DNA from: Silene latifolia
Lineage: Eukaryota > Streptophyta > Magnoliopsida > Caryophyllales > Caryophyllaceae
Length of the DNA: 64,000 bases
Assembly: GCF_048544455.1 (NCBI RefSeq)
Contig: NC_133538.1
Coordinates: 256,418,491 to 256,482,490, forward strand
Direction of reading: 5' to 3'
Shown: positions 55,555 to 64,000 of the stretch, piece by piece
Layout: the number at the start of each line of letters is the position of its first letter
Position numbering within the stretch: position 1 is the stretch's first letter
Program-made: the position numbers and the translations under genes
The notes under the pieces: generated by a model
What the model was told of the DNA's origin: nothing
The model's database searches: none
Seen by the model: the letters and a program-made list of their open reading frames with translations, nothing else

Positions 55555-58377
55555 TTGTTTTCGAGTTGTTTGATATTTTGCATGTCTAGAAGGTCACAAG
55601 GTGATTTGTTACCTTTTGACCGTGAAATTGAAAGAACCTTGACGAACAATAGGAGATTTGCTAGGAGGAATTTGAGAGGTATTAGTGAGGTTGTTCAACC
55701 AACTATTGAGTTCATCAACCCTTTTGCAAGAGAAGGAGAGGAGAACCCATTACACAATACCCCACAAAATCAACCTACAATGCCTAAATTCTCATCACAT
55801 TCCGTACCCACCGAGGAGAACCTACCCAATGATACTCCTACACCACAACATCTAACCGGAAATTTTATTGCCAAATCCGCCTTTATCCAATTAGTCGAAA
55901 GGAGCCAATTTGGGGGGATGCCTAGTGAAGACCCTCATTCTCATATGGAAACCTTTTGCGACTATTGTGATGCGATCTCTCATACCAGTGTGACTCAAGA
56001 CCAAATTCGATGGGTCTTATTTCCTTTTTCTCTAATCGGCATCGCGAAACAATGGTTGAAGGGCCTTGACAAGGCCACTCTCGGAATAGATTCTTGGAAG
56101 AAGTTGGCTCTAGCTTTCTACAAAAAATTCTACCCACCGGAAAAGACTAACATGCTAAGAGCTCAAATTACGGGTTTTAAGCAAAGGGATGAAGAATCTT
56201 TGTATGAAGCTTGGGAGCGGTTCAAGGGAATTTGTCGCTCATGTACTCACCATGGACTTAGCGAATGGTTCTTGGTACAACAATTTTGGAACGGTTTATA
56301 TGAAGATTCAAGGAACATTCTCAACATGGGATCAAATGGAATGCTCACCGAAGTTGATGACAATCAAACATGGAACAAAATTGAGGAAATGGCGGTCCAT
56401 AACTCTCAATATAGTAGACCTCGCAAGACTACTAGAGGAGGAAAGCATGATGTGGACTCCGTTACTCAATTGGGTGCTCAACTTAGTGCTCATATTGACA
56501 CAATCAATTTGAAGTTTGAAAAAGCTATGGCTAGACTTGAAGAAGTTTCAAAATCACCAAAGCATCATGTTAATGCCATGACGGCATCCTCATCAATCCC
56601 AAGTGGGATATGTGAGAATTGTGGAACTTTGGGACATGACCAAAGTGAATGTAGGGGAACAAATGAACAAGTGAATGCTTTCCAAGCATACAAGAGTGGT
56701 ACCCCTTATCCCAACTATTACAATGAAAACACCAAGTTTCACCCAAATCTCTCATACAAAAGCCAAAATGTTCAAAACCCTCAAACAACATACACTCCAC
56801 CACCCATGAGAAACCAAAATCAAAGACCCTTTTACAATCAAAACCAAGGTTACCAAAATCAAAATCCATACAATCACCAAAATGACCAAGGTTTTGATGT
56901 CCAAAAAGCGGTCCTCCAAATGCAAAAGAATCAACAAGAATTTTTCACTCAAATGCAAAAAGATAGTCAAGCAAAGGAAACCACCATCAACAACATTCTA
57001 GCTCACACCAAGATGTTGGAAACACAATTGACTCAACTAGCATCTTCAAGCTCACAAAGACAAAAGGGGCAATTACCACCTCAAAGTAATCCCCCAAGAC
57101 ATGAAACGGTTAGTGCCATTCACTTGAGAAGTGGTGCAAGGTATGAAGCACCGAAGAAGCAAGTTGAGGATGAAGTTGTGGAAGCTAGTGATAAGGAAGA
57201 AATTGTGCAAAACTCCAAAGATGGAGAATCATCAAAAGAAGAAATTTCAAAGAAAAATGAAGACAAGGTCAAGGAGAAGGAGCCCATTGTGATTAGACTT
57301 CCTTTTCCAAGTCGTCAAGCCAAGCCCAAATTTGATGACCAACTTGGAAAGTTCATGGAAATTGTGAAGAATTTGGAAGTCTCAATTCCTTTCACGGAAT
57401 TAATAAATCACGTGCCGGCCTATGCGAAATACATGAAAGATAACCTCACAAAGAAGAAGTCAATCCGGAAACTTGAGACTATCGCCTTCACTAAGGTGAG
57501 TAGTGCAATACTTCAAGGGAGTTCACCTCCAAAACTAAAGGATCCGGGAAGCTTCTCAATACCGTGTACCATTGGCGACACAACGATCAACAAAGCCTTA
57601 TGCGATCTAGGGGCTAGTGTAAGTGTTATGCCGTACTCGGTGAGTAAAAGGTTGGGGATGGGAGAGATTAAATGCACCAAGATCACACTCCAAATGGCCG
57701 ATAGATCGACGAAGACACCATTAGGGATATGGGAAGATGTCCCCGTGCGAATTGGGAAGTTTTTCATCCCGGTGGACTTTGTCATTGTTGATATGGAGGA
57801 AGATTCCAACATTCCAATCATTCTACGAAGACCTTTCCTACACACCGCGGGTGCGGTGATTGATGTGAAACATGGTGAGTTCACTCTAGAAGTGGGAGAT
57901 GAAAGCATAACCTTTAATCTTGACAAGACTATGAGAGCTCCTCGTTTGCATGAACCGTGTTTCATGATTGATCATTATAGCCGGAAGGATGAGAGGAAGA
58001 AATCGGAACTCCAATGGAAGAAGAAAATTGAAGATGCTCCATTCAAAGAGCAAGTGAATTGTGACAAGGAGAGCTTGCAAAGCTCATCAAAGTCAATCAA
58101 AGAAGAAGAGGATGGCCTCATTGGCCAAGAGAGGAATTTGGGAGAGTTGTCTCCATCAAATCAAGAGATTTTCAATGATCAACATAATGAAGTTTGTGGT
58201 CTTTGGGACGACGAATTTGAAGGGATTTTTAATCCCTACATTGGTAATGCCATCGATCAAGACCGACAACAAGGGCCAAAGTCTATTGAAGAGCTCTATA
58301 ACAATAATGAACAAGCTTTTGATTACTTTTTCAAGGTGTTGAGCAACATCAACAACACCTTGAACATGCCCCCTTGA
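55555..58377 (+). CDS. Athila-like gag-protease polyprotein (intact frame, 940 codons)
   Basis: An uninterrupted frame; a second in-frame ATG at 55579 (MSRRSQGDLLPF) may be the real start. The gag core is at residues about 125-240 (IRWVLFPFSLIGIAKQWLKG, FYPPEKTNMLRAQI, YEAWERFKG). A CCHC knuckle follows (CENCGTLGHDQSEC, about 350), then an Asn/Gln-rich stretch (about 380-510). The protease is near 680 with CDLGASVSVMP; Athila proteins commonly have DLGAS where other retropepsins have DTGAS. IILRRPFLHTAGAVIDV follows. It then ends in a charged tail instead of running into RT. Confidence 0.9.
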   Translation: MFSSCLIFCMSRRSQGDLLPFDREIERTLTNNRRFARRNLRGISEVVQPTIEFINPFAREGEENPLHNTPQNQPTMPKFSSHSVPTEENLPNDTPTPQHLTGNFIAKSAFIQLVERSQFGGMPSEDPHSHMETFCDYCDAISHTSVTQDQIRWVLFPFSLIGIAKQWLKGLDKATLGIDSWKKLALAFYKKFYPPEKTNMLRAQITGFKQRDEESLYEAWERFKGICRSCTHHGLSEWFLVQQFWNGLYEDSRNILNMGSNGMLTEVDDNQTWNKIEEMAVHNSQYSRPRKTTRGGKHDVDSVTQLGAQLSAHIDTINLKFEKAMARLEEVSKSPKHHVNAMTASSSIPSGICENCGTLGHDQSECRGTNEQVNAFQAYKSGTPYPNYYNENTKFHPNLSYKSQNVQNPQTTYTPPPMRNQNQRPFYNQNQGYQNQNPYNHQNDQGFDVQKAVLQMQKNQQEFFTQMQKDSQAKETTINNILAHTKMLETQLTQLASSSSQRQKGQLPPQSNPPRHETVSAIHLRSGARYEAPKKQVEDEVVEASDKEEIVQNSKDGESSKEEISKKNEDKVKEKEPIVIRLPFPSRQAKPKFDDQLGKFMEIVKNLEVSIPFTELINHVPAYAKYMKDNLTKKKSIRKLETIAFTKVSSAILQGSSPPKLKDPGSFSIPCTIGDTTINKALCDLGASVSVMPYSVSKRLGMGEIKCTKITLQMADRSTKTPLGIWEDVPVRIGKFFIPVDFVIVDMEEDSNIPIILRRPFLHTAGAVIDVKHGEFTLEVGDESITFNLDKTMRAPRLHEPCFMIDHYSRKDERKKSELQWKKKIEDAPFKEQVNCDKESLQSSSKSIKEEEDGLIGQERNLGELSPSNQEIFNDQHNEVCGLWDDEFEGIFNPYIGNAIDQDRQQGPKSIEELYNNNEQAFDYFFKVLSNINNTLNMPP

Positions 58378-59407
58378 CATCTCATCAAGAATACGAGTTT
58401 GGTGGAGTCCTCCCTAAACCACCGTTTGTAAATATTTATAACTCCCTAACTCGCATTTCAATTCTTGCATTTTTTTTGTCATCTTTGGATTTTTATTTAC
58501 TTTAATCAAGATAATTGTCATGTTTGAGATAAGTGAGGGAGGGACTAATAATTTCAATTGATGTGTACAGTGCTCTAGCTTAGTGTGGGGATGGCAATTG
58601 CCTAGGCTATCCATGCCTTAGTAGTGCCTCCACAATGATGAACACAAGATATAAATAATAATGGAAGAATGATAAGGGATATGCATTGTACACGGATAGA
58701 ACTGAATCCGGGTACAAAGGGGCCGAATCCGAGCGGATTCAGGAGAATCCGCCCGTCTACAGACAATCCGAGCGTATTGGGTAGAAGACGCACATCCCCA
58801 TGAGCTGAATTTTTGAAAGATTTTTGACTGTAAGAGAATCCGGGCGTCCTGAACTGCAATCCGCTCGTCTCTGAAAATCCGCCCGTCTTGTGAGGAAGAC
58901 GCCCGTCTTCTCTGCTGAGGAAAACAAGAAAAATTCCTGGACTGAAATCCGTCCGTCTTCTGAAGAATCTGCCGGTCCCGTGTCAGCGAATCCGAGCGTC
59001 TTCTCTTAAAGACCCCTGTCTTTAGGCGAGTTTTTCCCAACCCAGAAAGTGCAGAATCCGCCCGTCTTGGGCAGAAACCGCACGGATTGCCCCTGCAGTT
59101 CGAATTTTTTCGGGCTTTTTAAAACCCCTCCCACCTTCATTCATTCATTCATTCATTCATAACACTACTCAAAAACATCAAAACCCTCATCCTCTCCATC
59201 ACAAAAACAAAATTCCTCAACTACATTCACCAAAATCAAATCAAATCATCATTTTAACAACAAATCATTCACTCCTTTTTCAATAAAAATCAAAACCAAG
59301 CACAAAATCTTCAACCTTTGAGTCGATTTTTGAATTCATAAAGGCAAAGCCTTTCACCTTTAAATCGATTTGGGTACACTACAAATTGAAGATTTTTCAT
59401 TCTGTTC
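58378..59407 (+). other. Internal non-coding segment with dyad array, upstream of the accessory ORF
   Basis: Occupies the place where RT-integrase would be expected. Has a purine-tract-like TAGTGTGGGGATGG at about 58579, then the AATCCG/CGTCTT dyad array, a TATA-like TTTTTAAAACC near 59115, a CATT-CATT microsatellite (59138-59160) and an A/C-rich leader to the ATG. It could be a separate promoter. Confidence 0.6.
58726..59088 (+). repeat. 14-bp dyad array inside the Athila-like element
   Basis: About a dozen sites of the form AATCCG-NN-CG(GATT or TCTT), for example AATCCGAGCGGATT (58726-58739), AATCCGCCCGTCTT, AAGACGCCCGTCTT and AAACCGCACGGATT (59075-59088). Same motif as in the LTRs but not a simple tandem repeat, because spacers differ. 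Confidence 0.85.
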
Positions 59408-61018
59408 TTGGTTAATTCATCAATGGCAAGGACTAAGGGAGCAACAAAGGCACCAAAGGCTAAGACACTTTCACAAAGGCAAAAGGCTCTTCAAGCAAAG
59501 AAAGCATTGGCTATGGTGGTAGCAACCCCAAACTTGGATGTGCAACAACAACAACAACCTTCTATGGGAGCAACAACATCTACGACTCCGGAAATTGATC
59601 AACTTTTGCATTATCCGGAGGTAACTTTTATTTCCAAAACCAATCGAGATACTTTTGCCAAGTTTGCTAGGAAATCATTTCAATCCACCAAGTTTATTTG
59701 TGAAGATACCTTAGATAAGTTGGGTGTCCTTGAGCAAACTAGAGCCTTTTTCAAAGCCATGGGGTTGAAGAAATTGTTTGAATCAAAAGAATTGACATAC
59801 CCCTCCCTTACTTTGGAATTTTTGAGTTCTTTGAAAGTCACCAAAGTTGAGACTAGGGAGAACCTCGAGTTTCGTCTAGCTAATGTTAGTAGACGCATTT
59901 CCTTTAGGGAATTGGGTGAAATTTTGGGTCTTAGTGATGAACCGAGTTATTTTAAGAATTATGGAAAGTATGACCCCGACCCTCTTTGGGAGGCAATTTC
60001 CGGAAGGAAATTTGAGGATTTTCATGCGAGTCGTGCTCTTTTAGTCAACCATCCGGGCATAAGGGTATGGCACAAGGTCATAGGAAACACCATTATTGCA
60101 AGGAAAGATACCAACCATTTCACCAAACTTGATTTTATTCTTCTTGAATCGGCTTTGAACATTGGAAGAGTACACACCAAGCCTTTCAACTTTTTAAGGC
60201 TTTTGGTAGATAGATGGCTCAACATTATTTGTTGGAAGAAAGACACTACCGTTATTGTCAATGGCGGCCTAGTCACTATCCTAGCTAAATACTTTGATCC
60301 TAACTTCAACAAGGATAACAAGTATAAAGCAAAGGAGGGTGGTCATCTTGTTGATATGCATACTATGATACACAAGTACAAGTGGGTTGCCCATAACCAT
60401 CTTGACACCAAGTATGGATGGCTCACTAGTGAGGCTAGATCGTTTACTTTGCCTTCAAAGATTTGTCGTCTAAGCGTCCACCGGACCAATTATCTACTTC
60501 CTCTTTCAAAAGAGGCCGAGTATATTATCCGACAACAAAAGGGTGAACTTGAAATGCCCTCCTCTTCCATTGTCACACCACCTTACCCTTTTGAGTACCA
60601 AGAGTTCAAGCAGGAAGGTGTTGAAGCAAGAAATGATTATTTGACTCTTCTCATGCAAGCAATGCACAAGCAAGCCTTTGAGGATCGGAAAAATGCTTAC
60701 TTGGCTCAATATCCACCCCTCCTACACTTAGCTAGGCAAGGACTACTTGATCCATCATGTCCTTTGCCTAGTTGGGCGGATAGAGAAGTCCTATTTCCGG
60801 GTGCATCTAGGGTCGTTTCGGGTGACAATGAGGTTGTCGGTAATGAAGAGGTTGATGATAACATTGATGAGGAAGCAAGTGAAGAAGGAGAAGAGTATGG
60901 TGAGCAAGATGATGAGCAAGGTGAAGAAGAAAGTGAAGAAGCAAATGAAGAGGGAAGTGGCAATGAGACCACTTCTAATGAGGAAAGTGATGATGGTGAT
61001 GATATGATGGAAGATTAG
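59408..61018 (+). CDS. Athila-type accessory protein with acidic tail (536 codons, intact)
   Basis: An uninterrupted frame; MARTKGATKAPKAK at 59423 is the better start. A basic N-terminus and Gln/Thr-rich stretch come first. A long conserved region follows (residues about 70-360: FEVxLANVSRRIS-like segment, LGEILGLSDEPSYF, RVWHKVIGNTIIARKD, LNIGRVHTKPFNFLRLLVDR) resembling the plant Athila ORF family (Pfam 'ATHILA', from memory). It ends with about 55 residues rich in Glu/Asp. No transmembrane segment is visible, so an envelope role is unlikely for this protein. Its function is unknown. Confidence 0.8.
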   Translation: MVNSSMARTKGATKAPKAKTLSQRQKALQAKKALAMVVATPNLDVQQQQQPSMGATTSTTPEIDQLLHYPEVTFISKTNRDTFAKFARKSFQSTKFICEDTLDKLGVLEQTRAFFKAMGLKKLFESKELTYPSLTLEFLSSLKVTKVETRENLEFRLANVSRRISFRELGEILGLSDEPSYFKNYGKYDPDPLWEAISGRKFEDFHASRALLVNHPGIRVWHKVIGNTIIARKDTNHFTKLDFILLESALNIGRVHTKPFNFLRLLVDRWLNIICWKKDTTVIVNGGLVTILAKYFDPNFNKDNKYKAKEGGHLVDMHTMIHKYKWVAHNHLDTKYGWLTSEARSFTLPSKICRLSVHRTNYLLPLSKEAEYIIRQQKGELEMPSSSIVTPPYPFEYQEFKQEGVEARNDYLTLLMQAMHKQAFEDRKNAYLAQYPPLLHLARQGLLDPSCPLPSWADREVLFPGASRVVSGDNEVVGNEEVDDNIDEEASEEGEEYGEQDDEQGEEESEEANEEGSGNETTSNEESDDGDDMMED

Positions 61019-63077
61019 CAAGCCTTGGAGGCTCCTACCCTCTCATGGTTTGTCTATTTCTCTCTTTGTTTTAATTATTTTCTTGATCATTGTTGGAGTA
61101 GTCCTAGCACCATAGAGGACTCACACCTCGGTACCATTGAGGTGTTCTCATTTTATTGTTCCCACTTTCAAAATCCAAAATGACAAATTAGTTTCATGCA
61201 TTGCATAGTGTGTGCATGAACTACACCCATCCTTGGACATTAGCAATAGTGTCTAACTCGGTTTGGGGAAGTTAATGCATACACAACGGGAGGTAATCTA
61301 AATTATCCTCTCCGTCATAACAAAAACCATGCATCATGTAGTGTAGACTAGTGTAGATTGCATTTAGTATAGAAATCATGCATCATCTTTGCATAGTTTC
61401 CCATCATTTTGGCCATTGAGGACAATGCCCATATTAGTGTGGGGATGGGGAATTCTAACTTAACTTTATATTCCAAAATGATAAAAATTGAAAAATTTTG
61501 AAAATCATAAAAATTGAAAAAATTAAAAAGCCAAAAACATGTTTATTTCCTTTTGTAGTGTAGTCTTGTTTATATTATTGTATATATTGTGTTTGTTCTA
61601 TCCTTGTTCACATTGATTGACTACGCCACATCCGAGACATGAGGACCATGAAGACCGCATGGTATGATCTTTCCAATCTCCTTTTTCCTCTTTATGTTAA
61701 TGACTATGTGGCTTTATTTTGTTTGATGCGGTATAACAATGTGAACTTAGGACTTGCATTTAGTTTATATGTCATATTAGTTGATAGAATCACTTGCATT
61801 AGGATGTTTATATTAGTTGCATCATAGCATATAGTTGCATTTAGATAAACGTTTTGAAAAATGCCTAATTAGGAACTTTGACAAGAGCAACTAAGCCATT
61901 ACAAATACTTGTTCAACTTAAGACTTTGCCTACTAGAATGGTTGTAAAACACCCTAGATAGTGTCATACTAGTGTCTTTTGACCCATGACCCAAAGCCTA
62001 GTCAAGGGTTTGCATGTGAGTCACCTATCCTACCCCGTGATGCGATGTGGACTTGGTTAACTTGTCTAGGTGACCTTGATTGACCTTGTGGTAAGGCAAC
62101 CCAAAAATATTTTCTATCAATAAGCTTGAAGTGCTCATTTCAAAGAATTTTGTCATGTGGAAGTAATTTATTGCCAAGGAAACCTCAAAAGTTATGAATT
62201 GTTGAATGTTGAGAAATTTAAATTGTTATGATGGAGGCGTACCACTTCGATGTGCTTTGGAGCGGGATCCATTGAATTGGGCCCCCACACGGTTGTGAAT
62301 TCGGCCGCCCAGAGACAGAGTGACTATCACCCCGAAAAGCTATTGTCTAGAGGTTAACTGGTTGCCTAATAAGCGATTGGCGAAAGCAAAGGACACTAGC
62401 CCGGAAGGGACAAACCCCATCTAAAATTTTTGAAATGTGAAAGTGAAATGAGGACAATTTTGAATACTAGTCATATCAACCCGTTGTGTATAAAGATTTG
62501 AGCATTTCATTCCCAAAAAGCCTTTTTGTCAAGCCACTTTGTCGAGCTTGGGACGATCCATGACCTTTACTTTTGTAGAGAATTCGAGACTTGTCATGTC
62601 ATATGCTACTAGCATCATAGCGATCATCATTCCACCACCATACGATCGCTCTTGACGAAATCATTTGGAAATTAAGGACAAAAGTAGTCTAGTTTAACAC
62701 CATTTGGAGGTGATTTAGTGCCATCCTCTTAGCCTTAGTAATTTGTTGAACTAGTATTTGTGAAGGATTACATGCTCTTAAATTTGTTCCTCTTTAGTGC
62801 CTCCGCCGCTTGATGAGGAAGTGGCTATTCTTTTGTAGATGCATCCATTATGTGATTTTGTGTGCTTAATGTTTGGATGTGTCGCCATTTTGGCAAGACC
62901 CACCTTGCCTTGCAAGAAGGCATCCTACCTCATGGTTGTCTTGTTGTGAGTTGAAGGGGCGGAGTGAGACCCGCTAATTGTCTCATATCGCCTATGTTAT
63001 TAGGTTAGTTTAAATAATGGTCCTAGTCTTTGTCACCTCTTTACTCTGGACGAGCAAAGGTTCGGTTTGGGGATATT
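61019..63077 (+). other. 3' non-coding region of the Athila-like element
   Basis: Two kilobases with no gene. Includes TAGTGTGGGGATGG at about 61434 and the final purine tract GGTTTGGGGATAT just before the right LTR. Confidence 0.65.
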
Positions 63078-64000
63078 TGATGTGACCACAATTTGCGCAT
63101 ATTTAGCCACCGAATTAGCCTTGTTCCCATGCTTTTTAGTGCATATTTGGGTCATTTCTTATCTTTAGTTCTTTGTTTTGCATATTCTTTGAGATTTTGA
63201 TCCCTTGGTAGGAAAGGAGTAAGAATCTTGCATTTTCATGGCAAAACGAGACTAAATTGATCGAATCCAATGACCAAGCATCAAGGAGAGACAAGATTAT
63301 AAGGACTTTATACATATTATAGTAGATGAGCAATGTTGAGAAAGGATCCTTGAGTCCCAAAGGAAATCCCCAAGGAATTTATGAAGAAAAGGGAAGAAAA
63401 GAAGAAGAAATCTTGCTGAAAAACAATCCGTGCGGATTGACTACAATCCGGCCGTCCTCCACCTACACAATCCGTGCGGTTTCATCCCAAGACGCTCGGG
63501 TTAGCACTGCCACAATCCGCCCGGATTCCTCCAAAGCCGCTCGTGTTCCACCGCCAGAATCCGCCCGTCCCGACACTAATCCGCTCGGATTCCTCTACAG
63601 CGCAATTTCGTCTTCTCCAACTACAAAGAAAGAAGCCCTTCCTTCGAAAAATACCGGCTCCTCCCTGCTCAATCTAAAAAGTGTAATTACTAGTTTAGCC
63701 CTTAGTTAACCCTAATGCATCCCCCTAATCTCCACTATAAATACCCCATTAGTCTAATTAGAAGAGCATGTTCTTCTTATCAATTCTTAGAGTAGTTAAT
63801 ACCAATCAAATCTCTCTTTAATTTTGTAATAAACAATTAATCAAGTTTTAATACAAGTTTTATTTCCTTAATCTCTCTTTTGTTCATCCTTATTTTGGGT
63901 AATTGAAGATTTTTTGGGTTATTATTGGGAGATTGACAACCTCTAAATCAAGCATCAAGTACTTCTTTTATCTTTGCTTTATTATTGGAATCATTAGTAG
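63078..64000 (+). repeat. Right LTR of the Athila-like element (truncated by window end)
   Basis: First 923 bp of the LTR. Carries one more dyad site than the left copy (AATCCGCCCGTCCC near 63558). Array at 63425-63591. Confidence 0.88.
63425..63591 (+). repeat. 14-bp dyad array in the Athila-like LTR (right)
   Basis: About eight sites, first AATCCGTGCGGATT (63425-63438), last AATCCGCTCGGATT (63578-63591). Confidence 0.85.

Larger units (their letters stand above)
53701..64000 (+). mobile_element. Athila-like Ty3/gypsy element, non-autonomous, right end outside window
   Basis: LTR start TGATGTGACC at 53701 and again at 63078. The primer site TGGCGCCGTTGCCGGGGA (tRNA-Asp, typical of Athila) is at 55446. 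It has two long uninterrupted frames: gag-protease (55555-58377) and an Athila-type accessory protein (59408-61018). No RT, RNase H or integrase is recognisable, so it must be mobilised in trans. The two frames look whole. By hand count the first 920 bp of the LTRs differ at about 20 positions, about 2%, so roughly one to one and a half million years. It is inserted in the LINE. Confidence 0.88.

Noticed and set aside
59408-61018. Accessory ORF of the Athila-like element as an envelope protein
   Set aside because: No signal peptide or membrane segment is visible; the long acidic tail suggests a soluble or nuclear protein.

Overview
This window is repeat-packed nuclear DNA of a flowering plant. 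The evidence is a FAR1-type Mutator transposon, a plant L1 LINE, Ty1/copia, Tat-, Athila- and chromodomain-type Ty3/gypsy elements, degenerate plant telomere-like CCCTAAA units, and a decayed BEL1-like homeobox gene fragment. The palindromic CTCGATCGAG repeats and Tat/Athila style suggest a Caryophyllales genome (perhaps Caryophyllaceae), but that is only an impression from the sequence. I see no rRNA, CRISPR or prokaryotic genes.

Layout. 1-2.3 kb: a Stowaway-like element (371-2181, TA duplication) enclosing a small unknown gene on the minus strand. 2.3-3.0 kb: a pyrimidine-rich leader and start of an intron, probably host. 3010-10787: a complete Mutator-like element (70-bp terminal inverted repeats, 12-bp target duplication) with a FAR1-like transposase gene, a second small gene on the opposite strand with its own TATA box, tRNA-like SINE remnants, a nested hAT MITE (9102-9606) and a GC-rich, possibly captured gene fragment. 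11110-17186: a young Ty1/copia element (5-bp duplication GCCGG). 17.2-25.4 kb: host-like intergenic/intronic DNA with a BEL1-like POX-domain pseudogene fragment (about 19.99-20.46 kb), an inverted-repeat element and an unexplained direct repeat of the 2.57-kb region.

25450-33489: a non-autonomous Tat/Retand-like Ty3/gypsy element (duplication ATTAT) with gag and protease, a 57-bp minisatellite in its 3' half and an antisense gene with its own TATA box. 33.5-35.7 kb: old sequence ending in a chromovirus-type LTR end. About 35.7-41.17 kb: a Ty1/copia element whose 3' part is interrupted by an L1 LINE (41173 onward). The LINE is itself split by a minus-strand chromodomain Ty3/gypsy element (42686-50927, duplication TAAAG) and then by an Athila-like element (53701 to past the window end). 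The insertion order is therefore copia, then LINE, then the two gypsy elements.

The most interesting pattern is shared by the two unrelated gypsy elements in the right half. Each carries an array of its own short palindrome (ACTCGATCGAGT in the chromovirus; a 14-bp AATCCG-NN-CGGATT dyad with a second half-site, AAGACG/CGTCTT, in the Athila-like element) directly upstream of the LTR TATA box. Each repeats the same array in an internal non-coding segment. This looks like arrays of sites for dimeric DNA-binding proteins, possibly enhancers. Both the Tat-like and the Athila-like elements also lack any recognisable reverse transcriptase or integrase while keeping gag-protease and an extra gene.
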